Assembly (NCBI GenBank): GCA_907165275.2
Contig: OU015663.1
Coordinates: 6,026,501-6,090,500, forward strand
Direction: 5' to 3'
Origin: Zygaena filipendulae
Lineage: Eukaryota; Arthropoda; Insecta; Lepidoptera; Zygaenidae
Length of the DNA stretch: 64,000 nucleotides
The notes below the pieces were generated by a model. It had not been told where the DNA came from. It made no database searches and saw nothing but the letters and a program-made list of their open reading frames with translations. The number at the start of each line of letters is the position of its first letter. The first letter of the stretch is position 1. Shown in pieces: positions 33,801-45,100 of the stretch. The translations under genes and the position numbers were made by a program.

Positions 33801-36123
33801 AGGCTTGGCTGGAACATTCAGCCGAGCCTGTGGAGGTCGATGACGAGGCAGCCTGGTTCCGGGAAGCATTGACCGACGTCTGTGACGCGGCCATGCCCCG
33901 GGCCAGGCCTCGACCTCCCGCGCGTCGGGTGTACTGGTGGTCGCCAGAGATCGCTGCCCTGCGCTCTAGATGCGTGGTGGCGCGACGCCAGTACACCAGG
34001 AGCCGCAGACGGCGGCTCCGCGACGCGACGGTGGAAGCCGATCTGTACAGGGCCTACAAAGATAGGAAAAAGGCCCTGCGGATCGCCATCAGCGAGGCCA
34101 AGACCCGCGCGAGAAGAGAGTTCTTGGAGACTCTAAACAGCGATCCATGGGGGCGCCCTTACAAGGCGGTGCGTCAAAAGCTCCGCCCCGCTGCGCCCCC
34201 CATAACGCAGAGTCTCCAGCCCCAACTGCTGGAGAGGGTGGTGTCCACACTGTTTCCCAGTGTGCACGACCACTCTCCTCCGGCAATGCCCCCCCCACTG
34301 GATTACCCAGAGGGGGGCCCCGACAACGGGGTGCCGGCGGTCTCGCCGGCAGAACTCAACGCGGCCATCCTCCGTCTCCGGGGCAAAAACACTGCCCCGG
34401 GCCCAGACGGAATTCCCGGTCGCGCATGGGTCTTGGCTTCAAACGCCCTGGGGGACCGACTGGGCAGGCTCTTCAGTGCCTGCCTCGAGTCGGGACGGTT
34501 TCCCCGTCAGTGGAAGACGGGCAGCCTTGTTCTACTAAAGAAGGAGGGGCGCCCCGCGGACTCTCCCTCCGCTTACCGCCCCATTGTGCTGCTCGATGAG
34601 GTGGCAAAGCTATTCGAGCGGGTCATCGCTCACCGCCTCATCGAGCACCTGCGGGAGATAGGGCCCGACCTGGCAGACAGCCAGTTCGGTTTCCGGGAGG
34701 GCCGATCAACGATCGACGCGATCCAACGCGTCAGGGCCCTCTCGGACCAGGCGACTACCCGGGGCGGAGTGGCTCTGGCGGTGTCTCTCGACATCGCCAA
34801 CGCCTTTAATTCTCTGCCCTGGGGCTGCGTTAGGGAGGCACTATGTTACCATCAAGTGCCTCCCTATCTGAGAAGAATAGTCGGGTCCTATCTCCAAGAC
34901 AGACACGTCACGTGCTTGGGGCGGGATAAGAACATAATGCGGAGGGAAATGGTGTGCGGTGTTCCACAGGGGTCGGTGCTCGGACCACTCCTGTGGAACA
35001 TCGGATACGACTGGGTGCTGCGGGGCGCCCTCCCCCCGGGCCTTGACGTCATCTGCTATGCAGATGACACGCTAGTGGTGGCCCGGGGAAAAGACTACAG
35101 TGAGGCTGCCCGTCTGGCCACTTTAGGGGTGGCGCAGGCCGTCGGCCGAATACGGCAGCTGGGACTCAGCGTGGCGCTGGACAAATCCGAGGCTATATGC
35201 TTCCACAAGCCTCGGTCGCGCCCGCCCGCTGGGTCCTGCATTGTCGTAAGTGGCGTCCAAATCGAGGTCGGGTCCACCATGAAATACTTGGGACTCGTCC
35301 TCGACAGCCGCTGGGATTTCCGCGAACATTTCAACCGCTTGTCCCCCAAACTCATCAAGGCAGCGGGTGCCCTCAGCACTCTGCTGCCCAATCTTGGGGG
35401 ACCGAGTGTTAATTGCCGCCGCCTATACATGGGGGTGGTGCGATCGATGGCCCTCTACGGGACGAGGACACGGCGCAACATACTCTAGAAGAGTGCTCGG
35501 CCTGGGCTGAGCAGCGCCGTGCCCTCGTCGCAGTAATAGGAAGCGACCTGTCGCTGCCCACAGTCGTCTCGGCTATGGTGGGCGGCGAAGGCGCATGGGC
35601 GGCGGTTCTCTCCTTCTGCGAGGACGTCATCTCGCGGAAGGAGACTGCGGAGCGGGAAAGGGAGCAGGCGGCGTCCGCCCCTCCCAACCGCCGCCCCAGA
35701 GGGGGGGGTAGGAGGCGAGCTGCGGTCCGCCTCCACCCACCATAATAGAGGTCCTCCGGGCGGCAGAGTAGGGGTAACTCTGCCGCCAGTCGGAATGAGG
35801 ACCTCGGGCGGAAGTGGCGCGTTAGGTGTTCCGGCGCGCCACTAAATTAATTTATTATAGCAGTTGTAGGAGGAGGGGACCCACAAAACTAACGGGTCCC
35901 CGAGAAGGAGCCCGCTACGTGCGGGCTAGCGCCGTCGGGGCCGCGGAGCATGCAATTAGCGATTCCCGCGGCCCTGACTCGTGGCGCTGAGGAGGAACAC
36001 CCCAGGGTTTTTAGTGGGTAGTATTCCCGCCCTTCTCAGGGCGGGTCGCCCTTATCAGGGCGGAGTCCCACATAACCATCACCCCCGCCCCGGGGGCGGT
36101 GGTATGCATAAAGCATTTTCCCT

Positions 36124-36161
<38 letters not shown>

Positions 36162-39100
36162 AGTACCGTTAGTTACCGGTATTTCGTTATTTTTAATATA
36201 TATTATTAGTGATTTTAAGTCGGTTTTAATATTTTGTTAAAATTTTGTTTATTTTTTGCTTTTAAGTCGGTTAGTTTATAGTTTGTACAATGGTTTATAC
36301 TTTATACGCTTATTCAATATACTGCAGTGATAATTTATCAATTTGAAACGTAAATACTATATATACCGTGGCACACTAGGTATATATTTGAAGAGTTCCC
36401 TCGATTTCTCCAAGATTCCAAGATTAGATCCTGACTTTATGACAATGGGACCATTTCGGGTGTAGGTATACCCTTTCAAACAGAAAAATACTTTTACAAA
36501 TCGAGTCTTCGAGTTATCGCGTAACAAATCTTGCATTTCAAAGTCATTAATACTCGTATACAAAACGTAGTAGGTACAATACTTGTCTAGCGTTATATTA
36601 TTTGTCGTACAAGTTTTGAAGTGAAAGTTTACAGACTTCAAATTATATTATTCATAAGATACTCTTTATATTATAATAAGTAACATAAGACTAGTTGTTC
36701 CACTTCCATCTTTAAAAAATGAATTATTTTATTTAAATTTAAGTCACATAGGGTAGCCTGGTAGAGATCACTAATTAGTGATAAGGGCGCCCATTGTAGC
36801 CCCATATTTGTAAGTTTTTTTATTAAGTAGCAATTAAATACTTCTAGTTTTTAGGTTAATAAAGTTATTTCATTTCATTTCAAACTAAATTTTTCGTCAG
36901 TAAAGATGTAGAGCCTCCGAAATTTAGCGAAGCTAAGTTGTTTGTGTGGATTTTATTTTCATTTGGTTTTGTTTGGTTGGTTTTCTTTCGGTTTGGACGG
37001 CCTGTGTACCTGTTGTTAGTAAAATTTTAGCTAATGTCATAAATGCAAATGTGTATTTGTTTGTTTTTGACGCTTTCACGTCATAACTACTCCATTGATC
37101 ATCATGAAATTTTAAATATAATAATATTATGTTGTCAGGGGAGTTGTCAAAGGACAACAACCTACTTTTTACTTTTTATCCTAGAGTTCCCACGGAATCT
37201 TCAACAACTAGTAAATTAATAAATGGATACCTTAGGTACTTGTACATGCTAGTAAAAAGCGGCAGGCCATCTTCGTCGGTCCCGACGTGGGGGTCGAACC
37301 GCCACGTGCCTCCGATGTGCCTCGTCGCCTCGTAAACGGTGAAGTCGACACCATTTTGCTTTAAGTATCTGGCAGTGCCGAGACCAGAGTACCCCGCACC
37401 GATTACACACACATGGCGTGTATTATTCTGGAATATACAACATGATACGTGTTTCAAGTCCCACGATAATTCACGCTATGTAAGTATTCATTACTACTTA
37501 CATATTCATTCATAAGTATTCATTATACCTACATAGAAAAAAATATACAGGATGTTTAACGAAGGACCTCTTGAAGAAGGGTATTCAGTATTCGATTCTC
37601 TTTTCATACGTACTTATCTATAAAAACATAACGATGATTTTTGTCTAATTTTAAAGGTATAAAAAATATCCATAAAAATTGAGCATGCAAGTTGCCGATG
37701 CGCTAACAGATGAGCCTACCCTATGAACTATTCAACGCAGTTTTCCTTTGTGTCACGGCTGACACAATAACAAATTAAATATAAATGTCATTCCCGTGTA
37801 AACCATAATTTTTGTTAAGATTTATTAGTATTTTTATTATATTTTTATTTGTGATATTTTTATAGCATGATTATCGAGGGCTTGAATAATTATGCCCCTC
37901 GTTTTAAATTACACACTGTATACAGTATACATAAGAAGAAACACTGATAAACCACAGAAATAATTTTCATAACGTGTGGTCATTTATACGCAACACGTCT
38001 TCGTGAAGTTGCGTAAGTGAAAATTGCAGTCGCTCAGTCATGTGATGGTTGCTACGATAGTATGTAGTGTGATATGACTAACAAGTTTCAAGACAAGAGT
38101 GTGTACGAGAGTTAAAGAAATCAAAACGTGTTTTGTAAGAAATGAAAAAAAACAGCTCTTACGACCTACTCATTTTGGTTTATTATCATCGTATTAACCG
38201 ACAGGCCATAGACACCCCAAAAGGATCTTCACGATGACCGATCCTGTACTCGTCCAACTGACAACTGCCATTTTCCCGGTTTGCAAACCGCATTGTGAAG
38301 CCAAGGGGCTATGCCGGTTATTATTTTACTCCTCCTACGGATCTCTGTGATTCGATCTCCCAAAAAACCTTCAAGGATGTCTTGCCCCGTGCCCTTTAGT
38401 GACTATGATTTTGGTCAAACTATTATAAACTAAGCTATTATACAGGGCGTAAGGTTAAACGAGAACCGATACCTTTTAAACAGGTTCCTATAGTAATTGG
38501 ATAGGTTTTTTAATTTCTATGTGTTCAACATCAATGACTCTACATCTATACATAACATGGGTGATGACGTTACTATAGGACTACCGTAGGTACCGAAAAT
38601 ATGTAATAGTTTTGTTTCTCCTGTGTCCAAAAAAAACTCCCTTGAAAAAAAGATACGCATAAACATGACGTCTTATGGAATATAATTTTTTTCGCCACCT
38701 AAAGCATTTGAACTGTGTTAGAAGTTACAGACACGCGCGTTTTATAAGGAGTTGGTGATAGGTAGGCAGTTCAAGTCTTATAAAATTTCAATTGTGTCAA
38801 TTTTAAGGTTTCAATGTAAGTTTTGAAATAACTTTACGCTGGGATGAAGGTTTTTGATTTTGATAGTGGGCGACGAAGGAACGCTGTCAAGGACTACTTG
38901 TAACCACACAATTAACTCGTTGCGTCAAGCCTTCACTACCCGATTGAATGCCACACGTATTTACACGTTTACAGCCTACCCATAATTTTATCGCATCCAT
39001 GTCCCATGAATTGAATTATACTGTCCGTGACACGACTGCTCATCCGGTGAATATAACCTCCACTGCCATTGCCAACAATAAATTGCTCATTATAATATTA

Positions 39101-42100
39101 CTAACGGTAACAAATTAGGTAATTTTGCAAAAGGTATACCTAAGTAAATTGCTAGTTTTGTCAATATTAAAAAAAAACATCAATCCTTTTTTAGTTTTAA
39201 TTTTTTTTTAACTTATTAAATAAATTTTTGTCAATCATAGCCTAGTAGCTACAAGTTTTATTCACTTTTTGGATTGACTGCCATAGAGAAAGTTTCTCGT
39301 AATCGTCTTTTAACTTTAATCGGAACAAAGTTAGGTACATGCTTAAAATTAACGTGTATCCAAAAAAAATTCTAATCTCTTTATAACTTCTGAGGATTTT
39401 ATGAACCATTTTTTTTGAGTTATTGTTTAACCAATTAAAAATATCTACTAACTCTATTAAAACCGTTACCTACACAGTTAGTGAGAAAAACTGTGTGGCA
39501 GACGAACGGTCCTTAGCACTTAATATTTTCTGAGGCTTTTGATTATTTTACTCAATCAATAATAATACTTATTTTTTTTACAATCGTATCGAACACAGTA
39601 TTCGAGAAATGCCTCTGTGATGGACGGACGGATGGATTCGAGATTTATCATAATTAATATATAGTCCATAATCCATTTAAAGTGTGAAACCTTAAAATTT
39701 GTTAGGAACTTTTAAATTAAATCATACTCCGAGAAGCAACCTTTTTTTAATTTTTTAACGTTTTTAAATTTTATACTTGCGTAAGTAAAATAATAAATAT
39801 TTTTACTATAAGATTGGGCATGCAGTTAAAATATACATGTACATGTTAAGAAACAGAGGTAGGTAGGTATAGTTACATGAACAAATACCTAGGTAGGTAC
39901 GTTAACCCCACAATTGACTTTTGTTTAACAAATCTTAAAATAACGGAGACTGGAAACGAGATAGGGTCATGGGGTCATATTGTGACTGCGTGAATTGCGT
40001 AACTTAACATTTACTGCCCAACACACATAGGTAATATAACCAAGTACTTACGTATACGCAGGTGTACGTATAAGCCTTCCTCTTGAATCACTCTATTGGT
40101 GAAAATCGCATGAATATCCGTTCAGTAATAGTTTTTGAGTTTATCGTGAACAGACAGACAGACATGGCGGAGGACTTTATGATATTTAAGGACTAGTCGA
40201 TCCCCACAGTTTCATTTGCGTTAATTTTGGAGTTCCTGTGGGAACTCTTGGATAAAAAACACTTGAATAAGGAACACTGTATTTTCCTATACTTACCTAA
40301 GTGAAAGAATTTTGAAAATCGGTTAAGTAGGTAGCTTTTTAAATTCCTTAGGGTTTAACCATTACAAACAAACAAACCGACAAATCATCAAATCTTTTCT
40401 CATTATGATATCATCTTAAAATCTCGAAATTCGCGCGGCTACTACCACAAAGAACGAATATAGTCAATATTATTAATTTTTAAAAGTTTTGTCTGTGTAT
40501 TATTGAAGAATAAAGATGAAGAAGAAATAGAAGAAGATTTCATCCTGGAAATATGTTGTGATTCCCAAGGGAACCGCGAAATTCATGTCAATTTTATAAC
40601 TAATTATGTATAATATGCACTACTGTACTGTGCAACACTAAAAATTGTTACCAACCTGTCTTACAGCTTACTGCCAGCATCTAAGCAAACACTATTGAAC
40701 GTATAATAATAATTGAATCAAGCGTTGTCTCAGTAAGACTTACTCGAACGTAGGTAGGTAGGACAGTTTAAAATTTAAAGTTATACCTACCTATAGCATG
40801 TATTTCTATATTTCTATACAACAGCAAGGTAACACAGCATATTAAATAACACTTAGCAAAACCGCGGGCAACAGCTAAGTCTCCTTAGGTATAGACTTTT
40901 ACTTTTATTTATCCTTTATTGCACAAATAAAAGTACAAATGGTGAATATAATGCCTTGCGGTATTAACTACCTTCCTTATGAATACTTCCTCATAAAGTC
41001 TTATATAAGTATTTAAATAAAGACTACTTCAGAAGTTATTACTTCTATACTTAATTATTCTGTTTACTTATATTGTAGTAGTGTATAAGTATATATTAGG
41101 CATACTGTACTGAAATAAAAGCACAAACTAGTAGCGGCCATGCTTAAATGCTTAAAAACAGAAAGTATGCTCACCATACGTTCTGTTTTTAACAGGATTA
41201 TCCGGTTTTTAGCGTATCCCACTCTCCCGGAGCACAACTTTGAGACGTCAAATGAAACTAGAATTAAAGAAGTGAAGCGAAATGACGCCAAATGTCCTTT
41301 GTCTACAAAGAGTTTATAACCACAGTTTAACTTATCTACTTGCAGTAAAATCTTGTTAGTTCAATCGTTCGTAAATAATTACAGAAACCAATTTTCTTTA
41401 GAAAAATATGAGAGCACATAAATAGTATTAGGTACGATGTTCATTATAATTTTTCATTATTTAGAAACTAAAGATTGCGAATCGTCGCAAATTTCATAGA
41501 TCCCCCGCCACAAATAATATAATACCTACTAGCTAAGTAGGTATACTTCCCCGCGGACTCAACGGAACCTTCCTCCATTCGACCGAAATAAAGTACCTTA
41601 CGTTACCTATTGCATCTATAGACACGTTACTACACGTTACGATCAAGGTATCTATGGATTACCATAACTTGGTCGTAACATGTAACGAATCCTTTTCTTA
41701 CTGTTCTCAAACAAGTTTCGCTGCAAGAGTGATTTTACTTAAAATTGAAAAAGTTAAATTGAAGTGATGGATATCAGTGACTGACCCCGGGAAAATCCCA
41801 TTCTAGTTTTGACGACTGTTTCAAAAATCGGAATTGCACTGGGTAAAATTTCGATTTAAACTTGTAGTGAGACTGAGAAAGATGGTAGTGGGCCTCAGCA
41901 GGTGGTCACACTCGGTCGCAATGCGGTAACACAACACTTCCCGTTTCGCCTCACGCTCGATTTTCCGCACTTCTTATTTCGTACCGAGTCGGACGTGCAG
42001 CCTGTAGAGCAATTAACAGATACGTAACCGGTTCTCGGTGCAAAATTCGTATACCTATACATACCTATTAACTTGCCTTATAGTTACTAACTAGGTTGGT

Positions 42101-45100
42101 ATACCTATTGCCTATTGACTCAATGAAAATCATGACAAGATATACCTACTAAGGAGCAGGCCACTATATACCGGTTGAAATTAATGAATCCGAATAGAAT
42201 AATTACGTACTTATAGGTATATGCAAATGTTTTTAGCTCTTGCTCACAAAATACTTCGTTTTTTAAAGTTCTTCATATTTTTATACGTATTTGTGGTAGA
42301 AGAAATTATGGTATGGTTATTAAGAGAAGAAATTGAGAGAATTAAAAAAGGATGCGACAAATCCTAATGAAATCTACATAAAATTCTCGGAAAATCAGCA
42401 AGGAAGTAAGTACCTACCTACCTACCTACTGAACTAGTACATAAATTATATTTAAATAGAAAAATATAGATGCGATATGTACCTACGTGTATGCGCATAG
42501 AATCTGCTAGCATAATATTTTAAATAAAGTCTCGGTTTAAAACTTTAAATCGATAATTACGTTTAAACTTTCTTTATTTAGTTTTACGGCGGTTATTTCA
42601 TTATTTAATTAGTCACGGCTCGTAATTAAACCAGTATTGGAGAGTCGCGCTGTCTAATATTTTTATGACGTTGTTATACAATACCTACCTGTCTATATTC
42701 AATAAATATTCGATTACAATGAAAATATAGATCAAACCGTAGTTAACAGTAAACATTTCTTCAACTAAGCCCACATATTTTTTTTAATGTGGCCGTTCAA
42801 GCAAAAAGGGTCCTTTTCGGTATTTAGTTTCCGAGATAAGAAAAGTTTTGTAAAGTTAAGTAAAAAAATGGATTTAGCAATTTTAATTGATTACTTATTA
42901 TTAAAAGCTCTATTACTCATCATCAAGCTGATCTACAATTTCATATAACTCAATCTACAATAAAAATCTATGTAACAAGCAAGTATAGAAGTGTGGTTTT
43001 CTTTACTTTTAAAATGCTTTTCAAATCAAGCTTTTTCAGAATTTTAACTTCAAATGTCTAATAAAAAAATATGTGCCAGTTTTTATAGTACATTGTTATC
43101 CAAGGGGTGAAAGTAACTCATTTAGTGCCGAGACGGGGTTAGTTAAAATAGTTCGAGGCACTAAATAAGTTACTTTCTCCCGAGGGTAACACTGTGCTTT
43201 TCATTACGAATGCAAGGAAAGTCAAAATAAAAATAGGAATTAGCTAAAGAAAAAATGAGTGAAGATCGGATAGTCGCTTGACACTTTCCCACCTATTTCT
43301 TTTTCTTTGACCGGCTAGCTATTCAGCCAGTATTTTTTATTTACATTGTGGCGACCTAAAAAAAATATTTTCTTTAATTATTAAGTATTAATTAAAGAAA
43401 ATAAAAAAAATATAAATAGGAATTAGCTTAAGAAAAAGTGAGTGAATTTTATTTTAATTAATACCTACTTAAACTTTACGTTATTTCAATTTTACATCGC
43501 GCTGGCTGTATAGAAAGTTGAAACATGGTTCAATAGAAATGTGAAAATAGACCTAGTTTTTTTTTAATAATTTGACAGTTGTCAGTTGAAAGCGATTCTC
43601 CCTAGGGCTGAAAAGGGCTACTTTCAACCCGCTTCTCAGGCAACTTCAGACCTACTTTCCGAGCATGAGTAATGAAATAGTACATTGTTATCCTAGGGGT
43701 GAAAGTAACTTATTTAGTCCCGAGACGGGGTTTGGCGCCCGAGCGTAGCGAGGGCACCAATAGATCGAGGGACTAAATAAGTCTTTCTCCCGAGGGTAAC
43801 ACTGTGCTTTTCATTACGAATGCAAGGAAAGTCAAAATAAAAATAGGAATTAGCTAAAGAAAAAACTGAGTGAAGATCGGATAGTCGCTTGACACTTTCC
43901 CACCTATTTCTTTTTCTTTGGCCGGCTAGCTATTCAGCCAGTATTTTTTATTTACATTGTGGCGACCTTAAAAAAAGATTTTCTTTAATTATTAAGTATT
44001 AATTAAAGAAAATAAAAAAAAATATAAATAGGAATTAGCTTAAGAAAAAGTGAGTGAATTTTATTTTAATTAATACCTACTTAAACTATACGTTATTTCA
44101 ATTTTACATCGCGCTGGCTGTATAGAAAGTTGAAACATGGTTCAATAGAAATGTGAAAATAGACCTAGTTTTTTTTTAATAATTTGACAGTTGTCAGTTG
44201 AAAGCGATTCTCCCTAGGGCTGAAAAGGGTTACTTTCAACCCGCTTCTCAGGCAACTTCAGACCTACTTTCCGAGTATGAGTAATGAAAAATACTTTTCA
44301 AATCTATCAAGTGACTATTCTCAATACCGAATCTAGGCTTGGACGCCCACTAATATCTATGATTTTTATAAGAAATGTCATACAATTTTATGGAAGACTA
44401 GCTGTCTCCCGCGGTAATTTTGGAGTTCCCGCGGGAATTCCAGGATAAACTATACGTATAAACTTTCCTCTTTAATCACTCTATCTATTAGTGAAAACCG
44501 CATGAAAATCCGTTGGTAATTTTTGAGTTAATCGCGAACAGACAGACAAACGCGGCGGAGGACTTTGTTTTATAATATGTAGTGACAAGAAATCATCATT
44601 TTCATCATCAGATAGCACCGTTAGTGTAGTGGTTAGCGGACCTGGCTGCTACGCCAGGTGTCGCAGATTCGATTCCCGGCGCCGGGTCCGCGTCAGGGTA
44701 AAACGCGACGGATGACATTTATTTACGTTTACTTTAATTTTGAGTGTTTATTATTATATCATAAATCAATCAATCAAATATGCATTACGACCAAGTGTAC
44801 ATTTCAGATCAGATGTTACATAGGGTCATTTCGCCTGTTCGCGTCCATCGCCCAATTCGCGTCCATTTTGCGGACCTTCCTTTGAAAATCCTCAAAAATA
44901 AGTAAACTAACTCACCAATCAAACGAAAATTAATTACTGCTAATACCTTAATATATAAGAGGCACGCACACATCGACAGAAGGTCCGTGCGCCAAACCAA
45001 TCTTCTTTAAAAAAATAGTTAGTTTAGGCTGTTCATCAAATGAGTGCGTATGCGCGGGATGTTTAGATAAAAAATAGTGTGCAGCGGCGCGTTCGATGGT

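Larger units (their letters stand above)
33365..36290. mobile_element. ACCGACTTCC-family MITE split by an R1-type LINE
   Basis: The left part (33365-33609) has aaaaattaaaaccgacttca and, mirrored, aataataatattacgtgcat. The right part (36167-36290) continues with ttttaagtcggttttaatat. Joined, they resemble 31640-32038. The LINE at 33610-36158 interrupts the right arm. Confidence 0.7.

Noticed and set aside
33598..33996. Minus-strand frame of 132 codons, and other frames at 34147-34599 and 35095-35430
   Set aside because: These are shadows of the R1-type ORF in very GC-rich sequence.
44610..44700. A possible tRNA gene
   Set aside because: The A and B boxes and an anticodon-like stem are present, but the acceptor and T stems do not pair well and the sequence continues into a repeat body, so a SINE is more likely.
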